A stretch of DNA of 50,337 bases from an uncultured Kineothrix sp. (GCA_910587275.1 CAJUMD010000009.1:1-50337), one strand, 5' to 3'. Positions 7,958 through 17,304 are shown, numbered from the stretch's first letter. Notes: generated by a model from the sequence alone, not told the origin. Numbers and translations are program-made.

Positions 7958-10900
7958 ATGGCTAAAACAGCTAAGGGCAAGCAAGGCAAAAAGAAAAACC
8001 TGAAATTGAGGAGACAGTTGCGCAAGACGTTCGGCTGTCTGTTCATGATTTCAGCGTTGATTGTGACGGCGATTCCCGTGACACCGACGGAAGCGGTCGC
8101 ACCGACCGGATGGGATACGTCTCAGGACGGCTATTTTGTTTCTTCCGACGGCTCTGCGATACCGACGATTCAAACGACATCGAGTTTTACTCCGCCGGTT
8201 TACCAGGACGAAACGGGAAACTTCTTTTTTGTATTCGTGGACAGCAAAGGGGATGCCAATCCGTCTACTTCGCAGGATAATAAGTTTGCCATTATCGTGG
8301 ATTATAACAGGGACCAGACTTTGGATAAAGGTATGCTGACGATTCCGGCAAAGGTGGATGCTTATGTCAGGTTCACGGACAGCAGTTCAGTCGGTACATA
8401 TGCGGCTGCAAATAAACTGGGATATCCTTTATACTATAAGGTTAGGGAAAAGGAGTCGGCGCCAACGACGCGGATGGTGGAAGAAGTGGTCGGGGTGGAT
8501 GAAAACGGAAAACCCATATACGGGCAGACAGAAGTGGAAGTGCGTGGGGGGCAGGCAAGGGCTGTGGGCGATTTTGTAGAGTATGCGCCTTGTTTGGCTG
8601 CACAAAAGTCTGAGTGGTGTCCGGATGGTGTGGATGTTGACTTATACTATTATAAAGATTCTACCACAAAGGGTATTCCGCCTGCAGCCGCATTGAAAAG
8701 TGAAAATTATGTTGATACTGCGACAGGCGGAACATGGCAGCGGGTGGTTGACAATACGGATAACCGGATTGGCGGGGCAACCGTACAGTATATCGGCAAG
8801 CAATATGCAGTATATGATAAAGGAAATTGGTCGTTTCATGATTGTGATGCAAATAGAAGCGTATTCGGGGGTACCGGTGAAGGCGTATCGGCATCTAATA
8901 TAATTTCCTTAAATTTTGAATCCGCCAAGGGTGCAAACGGGCAGAACATCGGTTCCCCGTTGACGGGAATCGGTGATTATGCATTTTATAATTGTACGAA
9001 TATCAGCAGTATCAGCTTAGGAAACGGTTTGGCAACCATGGGAAATTATGCGTTTGCCAACTGCAGGAATCTGACTGATGTGAAGTTGGATTATAACACG
9101 CGGTTGGAGATTATCGGGGCGTATGCATTCGCAAACTGCCTGAAACTCCAAAGTTTCCCGGTACCTACCAATGTAAGGGGAATCGGTGATTTCTGTTTCC
9201 AGAATTGTTTGGAACTTAAGACAGTGGATTTATCGGGAAAACTCTTTGAAGCGGCGCCGGGTACCGGATTGTCGAGCAGTTTGGAGAAAATCGGGTATTA
9301 TGCATTTTCAGGATGTGCAGCCTTGGAATATTTGGATTTGCCAAGGTCCTATAATGGAGCGGAAAAAAACGACAGTGGCCCGAGTGCACCGGTTTTCCAT
9401 CTTTCCACGGTGAAAGGATGTACTTCGTTACAGTATATTAAGACCCATAGTGCGGATTTACGGTTTGTGACGGATGCGGAAGCAGCGACGGATAAATTGG
9501 GTCAAAATATCCAGGATTCCACGGGAAACGGCACTACATATACTGCGGATTTCTATACCGGTGGATATGCGGGTGGCGGAAAAGTAGACGGAACGTATAC
9601 TTTTGATAACTTTAAGGCAGATGTAGGCGATGAGTTTTATTTTGAATCGCCGGCATATAAAAACGGTACCAATAATACGGTTAAGACACCGACGCATAAC
9701 ATTGCAAATGTAAGACATATCTGTTTCCGGTATTATGACGGGCAGGACAGGTATGAGATTGTGGAGTCCGCATATGGGATTGACGATAAGGATGCAGTGA
9801 AAGAAATCGGTTTGGTATTCGAGATAGACAGCCCGGGTAACCTGATCGGTTATCATGCGGAAAATAAAGATACGGGAGAAGTATTGGGCGTTAAGGTGCC
9901 GGAAGTGAATATGCCGACAAAGGTAGGACCGTATAAGATTACGAGTTTAGTGGAAGGCAGTTTCACCGATGACTGTTGGATTGAGAAGGTGACGCTGTCG
10001 GACGGTATTAAGAATATCGGGGCAAATACGTTTAAGGGATGCCATAATCTGAAGTATATTATTTTTGATGATGCGGCTGCGGTAGAGACAATTGGGAAGG
10101 ATGCTTTTGCAACACAGGTAGTCAGTGAACTGCATGATGATAAAACGGCATATCCCCATAACTGTACAACGCCGAAAGCGAATTTCCTGAATGTAAATGT
10201 GACGCCGTTTATGAGTTTTACGGGCAAAATTACCAATGACGAGTTGAAAAATACCGTACCTTTTACGTACGCCATGAAAGCGGATTCGAAGGTTAATGCG
10301 GGAGAGCAGCAGCTTGCCTACATTACATATTACAGCGGTATGCCTACGAATTTAACCGTGAAGTATAATCCGGATACGCTTATGTCGGAATTGCAGTATT
10401 TCCCTACGAAAGCGGATGCGAATAAGGGATTTGAGGTAGATAAGGATGCGGTTGGCGCCTACCGGCCCTTCACGAAGGATGGCAAGGGGAATACAGCTTA
10501 CCGTTTCCCTTACATTACGGATACGGTTGCGGCAGAAGTGAAAGCAGCATTTAGCGGCGGTACGCTTACGGAAAACCAGACGAACATTAAGAACGGAGTG
10601 GAGAATATCGTCGTTCCAAACGGGGTCAATTCCATTCAGACCGGTTTGTTCTCAGGACTGGATAAAGACGGGCTGCTGGCAAAAGATATTACGGTTACCG
10701 TTAAGGATGATACGGGTGCAGATGTAACACAGACCGTGAAAAAGGGTGAAAAACCGCCAAAAGACTGGAACAATGTGGATGCGCAGGATATTAAGAGCCT
10801 GACGACACAGTCGGTAGCGGAAATCTTACCTTATACCTTTGCGCGGTTGGACGGTATGGAGAAAGCATATATTAACGGCGCGACGAAGATTGGCAATTAT

Positions 10901-13198
10901 GCGTTTGACGATTGTTCCGAACTTGGTCTTGCGGATATCGGTTCGGCGACCACGACATTGGGACTGCGTCCGTTCCGCGGATGTGATAAGCTGGCAAATG
11001 TATCCTTCCAGGAAGGTTCTCCTTTTGCATATGCGGACGGAGTGATTTACGGTCTTTCGGAAGATGGCACGAAGAAAGAGAAGATTGTAGAGTGTCTGGA
11101 AAGCAGGGGTACCATAGTAACAAATACCTCGAGAGGAGTAGGACCGGATGAATTAGAGGGCATTAAGGAGATTGCGGAAGAAGCATTCATGGATTGTGAT
11201 GACGTGAATATTGTGGATTTGAGTAAATCTGCCGTTTCGTCCATCCCGGATAAAGCCTTTGCGGAAATGGATAAACTGTTCCAGGTAATTCTGCCGGATA
11301 CGGCAAGAATTATCCGAAATAAGGCGTTTGTAAATACGCCGACCCTCGGCTATGTGACCATACCGGGGAGTGTGACCAATATTGCCCAGGGGGCGTTTGC
11401 CGAGATGGGGGATATTGATGATGACGAGAGTGTGGCGGCTCCTTCGGCAACAAGACGTTTTGAGTTTGTATGTCTGCCCGACAGTGTGGCATCGGATTAT
11501 GCGAGTCTGTACGAATATATCGGTACGACGACCAACGCGGATTTGCAGATAAAGCATTCCCTGCTGCTGTACGATGCGCTGGATCCGGATGATTTGAAGT
11601 TGATTGAGGAAAGGCTGGTTGTCCATGGCACGGAATTTGAGCTGACCGAGAAAGATGCGCCTGACCATACGGCAGAAGGCTACCGGTTCTCGGAATGGTC
11701 TCCTGGACCGAAGATTTACAGCCCTATGACGGGTGATATGGAAGTTAAGGCATTGTATGTACCGATTGGTGCGCCTGTGTATACGGTACGTTTCTTTGAC
11801 ATTGAAGGAAATGAGATGGAAGAATACACCCAGCAGGTTGAAGAAGGAAAAGCTGCGAGGGGACCGTCAAGGGATGAAATGGAAGTAGAGGGTAAGGTAT
11901 TTACCGGATGGGATCGTGATATTTCCAAAATCACCTCCAATTTGGATGTTTATCCGCTTTATACGGACCGGGTAGACGGTATGTTCTATGTTACATTTTG
12001 GACGGATATGGATATGACCCAAATGATTGGAAAGGTGCAGGAAGTGGCATCCGGTGAGAGTGCGATAGAGCCTGCCCATCCGACGAAGGAAGGATTTACG
12101 TTCTCCAAGTGGTCCACGGATGCATGGAAGAATGTGACGAAGGATTTGGATGTCTTTGCGGTATACGTGGAAGGCTCCGGTACCACTCCGGGACCGGATG
12201 ATCCGAATAACCCGGATAATCCGGATGGTCCGAATGGCAGTATATCCGGTAATGGCAATGGCAATGGAAATGGAAACGGCGGAGGCAGCGGTGACGGAGA
12301 TGATGGCAATGATGGCGATAATAACAATTCCGCATCTGGCAATAGCGTATCCGGCAACGGTACAAAATATAAGGTAGTAGTGAACGGCGGTTCCGGTTCC
12401 GGCGAGTACACGGCGGGTACGATTGTACCGATTAACGCTTATGCGAGGGCGGACGGCACGGTATTTGACAAATGGACCAGTTCCTCAAACGGTGTTGGTT
12501 TCGTGAACCAGACGGCTATATCGACAACCTTTACCATGCCGTCCAACAACGTGGAAATTAACGCGAACTTTAAGGTGGGAAGTTCATCCTCCGTCAGCGG
12601 TAATTCCAGGAGTGCAAGAAGGAATTCCACCACGTCGGTGGATGTGTCCAAGGGAGGAATTTCCAATACGGATATTGCTTCGGCGAACGTGAACGGTTCT
12701 TCCGATAACTTTGTGGTAAAGATTACCGATGATGCGCAGGCTACGGCGGCAGTTATCGCGGCATTGGAAGCAAAATACGGTGATTTGAGCAACATTGCAT
12801 ACTTACCGATGGATATTAGTCTGTATGACGCCACCGGGGCGACGAAGATTACCGATGTATCGGGGATTACCGTTGATATTACCCTGCCCCTGCCGGATGA
12901 ATTAATCCAGTATGCGGGTAACAATAAGGCAGCGGCTGTGGCAAACGGCAGACTGGAAGACCTGAATACAAGATTTACGACGATTGACGGCATACCTTGC
13001 GTCCAGTTTACCGCGACGCACTTCTCACCGTACACGATTTACGTGGACACGGCGAACCTGACGGCGGGAACGATTGATGCGACGCCTAAGACCGGCGACC
13101 CGATTCATCCGAAGTGGTTCCTTGCGATGGGGCTTGCATGTATCTCGATTGTGTTGTTCTGCAAGAAGGATAAACAGCCCAAGGTAAAACATGCTTAA
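7958..13198 (+). CDS. Sortase-anchored BspA-type leucine-rich-repeat surface protein
   Basis: Very large (1746 residues) cell-wall protein. Order: a basic N-terminus and signal peptide (1-45); BspA-type LRR_5 repeats scattered over about residues 325-1180 (motifs like IGDYAFYNC, IGNYAFDDC); two or three InlB B-repeat/Flg_new-type modules (about 1270-1405, ending in FTGWD and FSKWS); a Gly/Asn-rich linker (about 1408-1467); another beta repeat (KYKVVVNGGSG onward); a C-terminal beta domain; then the sorting signal TPKTGD near residue 1709, a hydrophobic helix and a KKDK tail. Such proteins commonly bind host or matrix ligands; the ligand here is unknown. The ATG at 7958 has GGAGGAG 9 bases upstream; earlier in-frame starts lie inside the sortase gene. 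It shares its last extracellular domain with the next LRR protein. Confidence 0.92.
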   Translation: MAKTAKGKQGKKKNLKLRRQLRKTFGCLFMISALIVTAIPVTPTEAVAPTGWDTSQDGYFVSSDGSAIPTIQTTSSFTPPVYQDETGNFFFVFVDSKGDANPSTSQDNKFAIIVDYNRDQTLDKGMLTIPAKVDAYVRFTDSSSVGTYAAANKLGYPLYYKVREKESAPTTRMVEEVVGVDENGKPIYGQTEVEVRGGQARAVGDFVEYAPCLAAQKSEWCPDGVDVDLYYYKDSTTKGIPPAAALKSENYVDTATGGTWQRVVDNTDNRIGGATVQYIGKQYAVYDKGNWSFHDCDANRSVFGGTGEGVSASNIISLNFESAKGANGQNIGSPLTGIGDYAFYNCTNISSISLGNGLATMGNYAFANCRNLTDVKLDYNTRLEIIGAYAFANCLKLQSFPVPTNVRGIGDFCFQNCLELKTVDLSGKLFEAAPGTGLSSSLEKIGYYAFSGCAALEYLDLPRSYNGAEKNDSGPSAPVFHLSTVKGCTSLQYIKTHSADLRFVTDAEAATDKLGQNIQDSTGNGTTYTADFYTGGYAGGGKVDGTYTFDNFKADVGDEFYFESPAYKNGTNNTVKTPTHNIANVRHICFRYYDGQDRYEIVESAYGIDDKDAVKEIGLVFEIDSPGNLIGYHAENKDTGEVLGVKVPEVNMPTKVGPYKITSLVEGSFTDDCWIEKVTLSDGIKNIGANTFKGCHNLKYIIFDDAAAVETIGKDAFATQVVSELHDDKTAYPHNCTTPKANFLNVNVTPFMSFTGKITNDELKNTVPFTYAMKADSKVNAGEQQLAYITYYSGMPTNLTVKYNPDTLMSELQYFPTKADANKGFEVDKDAVGAYRPFTKDGKGNTAYRFPYITDTVAAEVKAAFSGGTLTENQTNIKNGVENIVVPNGVNSIQTGLFSGLDKDGLLAKDITVTVKDDTGADVTQTVKKGEKPPKDWNNVDAQDIKSLTTQSVAEILPYTFARLDGMEKAYINGATKIGNYAFDDCSELGLADIGSATTTLGLRPFRGCDKLANVSFQEGSPFAYADGVIYGLSEDGTKKEKIVECLESRGTIVTNTSRGVGPDELEGIKEIAEEAFMDCDDVNIVDLSKSAVSSIPDKAFAEMDKLFQVILPDTARIIRNKAFVNTPTLGYVTIPGSVTNIAQGAFAEMGDIDDDESVAAPSATRRFEFVCLPDSVASDYASLYEYIGTTTNADLQIKHSLLLYDALDPDDLKLIEERLVVHGTEFELTEKDAPDHTAEGYRFSEWSPGPKIYSPMTGDMEVKALYVPIGAPVYTVRFFDIEGNEMEEYTQQVEEGKAARGPSRDEMEVEGKVFTGWDRDISKITSNLDVYPLYTDRVDGMFYVTFWTDMDMTQMIGKVQEVASGESAIEPAHPTKEGFTFSKWSTDAWKNVTKDLDVFAVYVEGSGTTPGPDDPNNPDNPDGPNGSISGNGNGNGNGNGGGSGDGDDGNDGDNNNSASGNSVSGNGTKYKVVVNGGSGSGEYTAGTIVPINAYARADGTVFDKWTSSSNGVGFVNQTAISTTFTMPSNNVEINANFKVGSSSSVSGNSRSARRNSTTSVDVSKGGISNTDIASANVNGSSDNFVVKITDDAQATAAVIAALEAKYGDLSNIAYLPMDISLYDATGATKITDVSGITVDITLPLPDELIQYAGNNKAAAVANGRLEDLNTRFTTIDGIPCVQFTATHFSPYTIYVDTANLTAGTIDATPKTGDPIHPKWFLAMGLACISIVLFCKKDKQPKVKHA

Positions 13199-13255
13199 TC
13201 CGTCAGCTTGTGGATGGTTTCCGGGAATATTTCCAAATATGGATCCGGTTCATGA

Positions 13256-13281
13256 GGAAGAATGCCTTGCGGCATTCTTCC
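13256..13281 (+). other. Perfect hairpin between the two LRR genes
   Basis: An 11-bp perfect stem (GGAAGAATGCC with GGCATTCTTCC) and a TTGC loop. There is no T-run after it, so it is a weak terminator candidate; it may be an RNA processing or stability element. Confidence 0.6.
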
Positions 13282-13326
13282 CATGATTGGTTTCAGGCAT
13301 GAAAGGGAGCGGACGGGGAGGTTTTT

Positions 13327-15936
13327 ATGCGTAAAATACGTAAAAGGTTTAAAATACTGTTGGGGGCTGTGCTGGTTTTTGTTACGGCAGCGGCAGCCAG
13401 ATTACCCATGTCATATACGGAAGCAGAGTCGGCATCTGCTTCCGATTTTCAGATGAAGGGCGATCTGCTGGTGAAATATACCGGTACGGCGAGCGCCGTG
13501 ACAATTCCGACTACCGTGAAGAAAATCGGTAAGGAAGCATTTGCCGGACATACGGAACTGGTGAAGGTGGACATACCGGCTTATGTGGAAAGCATTGATT
13601 ATAATGCGTTCAGCGGCTGTACTTCTTTGGAGACCGTTAAAATTCCGGACACGGTGACATCGATTGGCAACGGTGCATTCAGCGGCTGTACCAGTCTGCG
13701 CTCCGTCAGTCTTGGTAAGAAGTTAAACAGTTTGGGTACCGGCGTTTTTGCGGGATGCGATAACCTGACCTCTGCCACGTTAAACAGGAATAATACGGCA
13801 TTTGCTTATGAAAACGGTGTGATATACAGCAAGGATAAGAAAATCGTTTACTGTATGATTCCCGGTTATGAGGCGGAAGTTTATAAGATGCCTTCCACCG
13901 TGACGGAAATCCGTAACAATGCTTTTTGGGGCTGTAAGCGCTTAAGAAGGGTGGAAATCAGTAATAACCTGAAATCCATTCCTGATTATGCCTTTGCAAA
14001 CTGTTCTTCGCTGGAAAAGGTGATTTTGCCGTATTCCCTGCACAGCATTGGCTTAAAATCTTTTGCCAATTGTGTAAACCTTGGGGAGACACAGGTGCCG
14101 GTATCGGTGAACGAGATTCACCGGACAGCATTTGACGGTTGTCCCCGGTTAACGATTGTGGGTGATCCGGGTTCCTATGCGGCGGAGTATGAGGAAAGCC
14201 GTGATAAATCCAATGTGGCACAGGCGGAATCCCAGGATATTAACGGCAATGCCGGGGAAAGCGGGGGACTTGCCTTTGCGGAAGGGTTGTTTGGAGATTC
14301 CGCGGGCGGCGCTTCCACGGATTCCGGTAAGGTCATGGGACAGAGCTCTATCGTGGGCGGGAGTGCGTTTGTGTTTATGGATGACAGCCAGTCCAGGGTG
14401 TTGTCCGGCAATCCGGTACCGGCGGAGCAGGAAGGCGGTGCGGAGGAGATGGCATCCGGAAGCGGATTCCGTAAGTATACCGTGGTAAACGACGAGAAAA
14501 TTGCTTCGCAGGCTTATTATAATAATGTATCGCTGACAGAGTATGAGATGCCGGACGGGATTAAGGAAATCGGTGATTTTTCCTTTGCGCGGTCGGGCCT
14601 TACTTCCATTGAGATACCGTCCGGCGTGACTTCCATCGGGTACGGCGCTTTTTATCATTGCGATAATTTGGCGCAGGTAAAGATACCTTCCACCGTGACG
14701 AAAATAGAGCCTTCGGCGTTTGATTCCACGAAGTGGATGGAGGAGCGGCTCAGGGACAGGCAGAATCCTTTTACCGTTGTGGGGGACGGGATTTTAATCG
14801 CTTATGCGGGAATGAACACGAATGTGGAGATACCCGAGGGCGTGAAACAGATCGGTGCAGAGGTTTTTCAGGATAATACCCGTATTACTTCCGTGAAGCT
14901 GCCGGAGAGTCTGACGGTAATCGGTGAGGATGCTTTTGCCGGATGCAGCGGGTTAACCAGCGTGTCCATGGGAAGCGGTATCCGGGAAATCCGAGACAGG
15001 GCGTTTGAGGGATGTCCGGTCAGTACGGTGAAAATACCGGCTTCGGTGCAGGTCATCGGACTAAAGGCGTTTGATATAACGGACGCGGATAAAGAGGACG
15101 GGACGCGGGTAGCAGTATTCCTGGGGAAGGACCTGCCGAAAGTGTCGTATGAGAAGACAGCGACCAGGCTTGCCAACGGGGAATTCCGGGACGCAGTCTT
15201 AAAGGGTGTGGATATTGCGGTTGTGGACAGTCATGTAACGGCTTCCGATATTGCGGGAAGTGTGCTGAGTTCTGATTTGGGCGGTTTTAAGGGCATGATC
15301 TGCAGCGTAGAGCAGGCGGCGCAGGGGGATACGCCGGGGCGGCTGCGGTTGAAATTTTACAGTATGCCGGAAGCGGAAGTGAATTCATGGACGGCGCCGC
15401 CGCAGGTTGTGGTGTACGGCAAACCTTATGAGGTATATGTGGCTGAGGAACCGGAGATTCTTTGGGAAAACGGCACCGGAACGGATGCGGCGGGAAGCGG
15501 TGACGGTGCGCAGGAAGGCAGTGTCAGGGTGGAACTGCGCAGTTCCACGTTATCTTCTTCTCCTGCGGCAACGGCGGAAATCGCGGGTGATAGCGGAAAT
15601 TATATTCTTCGCATTGCGGACAGTACGGTATCCGGCAGTGACATTACTGCCGTTTACCGGAGGGCATCCGGCGGCAGTTCCGTAAAAAGTATGCAGCTTT
15701 ATGACATTTCGTTGTATGAGGCGGAGCGCAGAATTCCCATCAGCAGGCTTGGAAAACAGAGTCTGACGGTGACGATTCCGAAACCCATGGGCGTATTGGA
15801 GGAGAACCTGAAAGTATTCTGTTTGGATGAGGACGGGCAGTTGGAGCAGGTGGAATCCCGTGTAGTGAAGGTGGACGGACAGGTGTGCGTGCAGTTCCAG
15901 GCGGGGCTTTCTTCAGTGTACGGGGTTTATAACTGA
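13327..15936 (+). CDS. Secreted BspA-type leucine-rich-repeat protein without wall anchor
   Basis: 869 residues. A signal peptide spans about 1-36 (basic start, hydrophobic core, then SYTEAESA). Two blocks of LRR_5 repeats follow (about 50-290 and 385-610, motifs such as IGNGAFSGC and IGEDAFAGC), separated by a low-complexity Ser/Gly/Glu segment. The C-terminal 250 residues include a beta domain similar to the last domain of the preceding protein (shared elements are DISLY, TVTIP or TVDITLP, and VCVQF or PCVQF). There is no sorting signal or final transmembrane helix, so it should be released or bound non-covalently. GGGGAGG lies 5 bases before the ATG. Likely co-functions with the anchored LRR protein; ligand unknown. 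Confidence 0.9.
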   Translation: MRKIRKRFKILLGAVLVFVTAAAARLPMSYTEAESASASDFQMKGDLLVKYTGTASAVTIPTTVKKIGKEAFAGHTELVKVDIPAYVESIDYNAFSGCTSLETVKIPDTVTSIGNGAFSGCTSLRSVSLGKKLNSLGTGVFAGCDNLTSATLNRNNTAFAYENGVIYSKDKKIVYCMIPGYEAEVYKMPSTVTEIRNNAFWGCKRLRRVEISNNLKSIPDYAFANCSSLEKVILPYSLHSIGLKSFANCVNLGETQVPVSVNEIHRTAFDGCPRLTIVGDPGSYAAEYEESRDKSNVAQAESQDINGNAGESGGLAFAEGLFGDSAGGASTDSGKVMGQSSIVGGSAFVFMDDSQSRVLSGNPVPAEQEGGAEEMASGSGFRKYTVVNDEKIASQAYYNNVSLTEYEMPDGIKEIGDFSFARSGLTSIEIPSGVTSIGYGAFYHCDNLAQVKIPSTVTKIEPSAFDSTKWMEERLRDRQNPFTVVGDGILIAYAGMNTNVEIPEGVKQIGAEVFQDNTRITSVKLPESLTVIGEDAFAGCSGLTSVSMGSGIREIRDRAFEGCPVSTVKIPASVQVIGLKAFDITDADKEDGTRVAVFLGKDLPKVSYEKTATRLANGEFRDAVLKGVDIAVVDSHVTASDIAGSVLSSDLGGFKGMICSVEQAAQGDTPGRLRLKFYSMPEAEVNSWTAPPQVVVYGKPYEVYVAEEPEILWENGTGTDAAGSGDGAQEGSVRVELRSSTLSSSPAATAEIAGDSGNYILRIADSTVSGSDITAVYRRASGGSSVKSMQLYDISLYEAERRIPISRLGKQSLTVTIPKPMGVLEENLKVFCLDEDGQLEQVESRVVKVDGQVCVQFQAGLSSVYGVYN

Positions 15937-15945
15937 CGGAATATA

Positions 15946-15974
15946 TTGACAAAATGGGGAATTTGTTTTATGCT
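15946..15974 (+). promoter_or_regulatory. Promoter of the CmdTAC-like cassette
   Basis: Consensus TTGACA at 15946-15951, 17-base spacer, TATGCT at 15969-15974. It starts only 10 bases after the LRR gene ends, so the cassette is independently transcribed, and it rules out translation starting at the TTG inside the -35 box. Confidence 0.8.
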
Positions 15975-16005
15975 GTTTATAGAACATATGTTACTGGGGG
16001 ATGAA

Positions 16006-16614
16006 ATGGGGAACATTACGGCATATCATGGCACAAAGTCCTGTTGTGTAAATGGCATTTTAAAGGAGAATTTTTCCGTAAAGAAACCGAAGAAGAATGA
16101 TAACCATTGGCTGGGACATGGCGTATATTTTTTTGAGGAATATGAGTTGGCTTATTGGTGGGCTAAGACAAAGGTTTTAGCCCATAACAGAAAATATGGG
16201 GAGAGCAATTATGCATCTGTTATTGAAGCGGAGATTATTTATGACAGATGTGTAGATTTGGATACCTATAATGGCAGGAATAATTTTTTTTCTTTTTGGC
16301 AAAAATATGAAAGGAAATTAGTTAAGGAAGGAATTGTTTTGGATTTTTCCATGGGAGAAGCTGATAAGCAGTTAGTGCAGCAGAGAAAAAGATGTTTTGC
16401 ATTGGACTGTTTTAAAAAAGAGATGGGTGTAGATGTTTTGATTTATTCTTTTACCAAAAAAGATCCGGCTTATGAAAGAAGTAAGTATAATTTTAAGTTG
16501 GCTGATATTTTTGGGTTGGATTTTAGGGAAAGACAGATATGTGTTACTATGCCGGAAAATATCATGAAACGCAGGGATGTTACATACAATGATTATCAAG
16601 AGGTGATAATATGA
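16006..16614 (+). CDS. ADP-ribosyltransferase-fold protein, CmdT-like toxin candidate
   Basis: Probable toxin of a toxin-antitoxin-chaperone defence system. Residues 5-10 (TAYHGT) and 34-45 (HWLGHGVYFFEE) look like the His and Tyr motifs of H-Y-[x] ADP-ribosyltransferases (H8, Y41); an acidic residue in the following strands (around SVIEAEI, 71-77) could complete the site. In CmdTAC of E. coli, the CmdT enzyme ADP-ribosylates mRNA when phage infection releases it from the antitoxin; that target is known for the family member and only inferred here. 202 residues from the ATG at 16006, which has GGGGG 5 bases upstream. Visibly more AT-rich than its neighbours. The stop codon overlaps the start of the next gene (ATGA). 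The fold is recognised by motif only; the link to CmdT rests mainly on the SecB-like third gene. Confidence 0.68.
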   Translation: MGNITAYHGTKSCCVNGILKENFSVKKPKKNDNHWLGHGVYFFEEYELAYWWAKTKVLAHNRKYGESNYASVIEAEIIYDRCVDLDTYNGRNNFFSFWQKYERKLVKEGIVLDFSMGEADKQLVQQRKRCFALDCFKKEMGVDVLIYSFTKKDPAYERSKYNFKLADIFGLDFRERQICVTMPENIMKRRDVTYNDYQEVII

Positions 16615-16823
16615 TGACTTATAATGAAATGAAGGAAATAGCGGAAAGATATGGGATAGGAATCTCCTGTCAGAAGTGTAACTGCGGCGGGTTTATGGAT
16701 GAGGCTGGAGGTAGTGTTAAAAAGGGTATCTTGGATGATTTGCAGCGTTCGTTTGGATTTTTGGAGGGAGGTCAGCATCAATACTTTGAAATTGATGCGG
16801 TCATAGATTTATATGCTGCGTAA
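16611..16823 (+). CDS. Small protein, candidate CmdA-like antitoxin
   Basis: 70 residues, no family recognised. It has a Cys cluster (C20, C23, C25, in CQKCNCGG) that could bind a metal, an amphipathic N-terminal helix, and a hydrophobic/aromatic C-terminal tail (YFEIDAVIDLY). In chaperone-dependent toxin-antitoxin systems, an exposed C-terminal stretch of the antitoxin is what the SecB-like chaperone binds; this tail is a candidate for that role (inference). Position supports the antitoxin assignment: the start overlaps the toxin stop by 4 bases, so translation is coupled, and the chaperone gene follows 12 bases later. Confidence 0.55.
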   Translation: MMTYNEMKEIAERYGIGISCQKCNCGGFMDEAGGSVKKGILDDLQRSFGFLEGGQHQYFEIDAVIDLYAA

Positions 16824-16835
16824 AGAGGGGGAAAT

Positions 16836-17258
16836 ATGGAAAATGTAATAAAGAAATCGGTTAGTGCTCTTATTATGAAAAGTGTGTATATTGAAAATAT
16901 GCATTTTAAGAGACGTGCATTGGTCGTTTCGTATGAAAATACGGATATGGATGTGCAACGAACCGTTGAGAGATTGGAAGATGGAAGTTTTAAGGTTACA
17001 CTTACGATGACCATAGAAGATAAACAGGAAGATTTTGTGTTGGGAGTAACGGTTTGTGGTATTTTTACATTGGAAGATGAAACGGATGAAACCATTAAAA
17101 AGGCGATTATAGCAAAAAATACGGTCGCTATTTTATTTCCGTATTTGCGCAGCCAAATTACGCTTCTTACGTCGCAGCCTGATATGAAACCGATTGTGCT
17201 GCCTGCCGTAAATATAAATTCCTTATTGGAAAATATGGAGGACAGCGTACGGGTATAG
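16836..17258 (+). CDS. SecB-like chaperone, CmdC-like
   Basis: 140 residues with clear SecB-family signatures: FVLGVTVCGIFTLED (strand leading to the GIF motif), ILFPYLRSQIT at 99-109 and LPAVNINSLL at 122-131, which parallel the ILFPYAR and APVNFDAL segments of proteobacterial SecB. Gram-positive bacteria generally lack housekeeping SecB, so a SecB-like gene beside a toxin-like gene points to a toxin-antitoxin-chaperone system, where it stabilises the antitoxin. AGAGGGGG precedes the ATG. Last gene of the cassette, followed by a strong terminator. AT-rich like the other two. Confidence in the SecB fold is high; the partner assignment is by context. Confidence 0.82.
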   Translation: MENVIKKSVSALIMKSVYIENMHFKRRALVVSYENTDMDVQRTVERLEDGSFKVTLTMTIEDKQEDFVLGVTVCGIFTLEDETDETIKKAIIAKNTVAILFPYLRSQITLLTSQPDMKPIVLPAVNINSLLENMEDSVRV

Positions 17259-17277
17259 CGATATGTAATGAGACTGG

Positions 17278-17304
17278 AAGGAACGGGGAACCCCGTTCCT
17301 TTTT
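17278..17304 (+). terminator. Intrinsic terminator of the CmdTAC-like cassette
   Basis: AAGGAACGGGG at 17278-17288 pairs with CCCCGTTCCTT at 17291-17301 and runs into a T-run; the innermost pair opens to give a 4-base loop. Confidence 0.9.

Noticed and set aside
12240..12380. CRISPR or satellite-like short repeats (GGCAATGGCAATGG)
   Set aside because: These are codons of the Gly/Asn-rich linker in the LRR protein; no spacers are present. No CRISPR array, rRNA or tRNA was found in the window.
15946..16005. TTG start for the ADP-ribosyltransferase-like gene at 15946
   Set aside because: That TTG is part of the -35 box TTGACA; transcription begins after it. The ATG at 16006 has a proper ribosome binding site.
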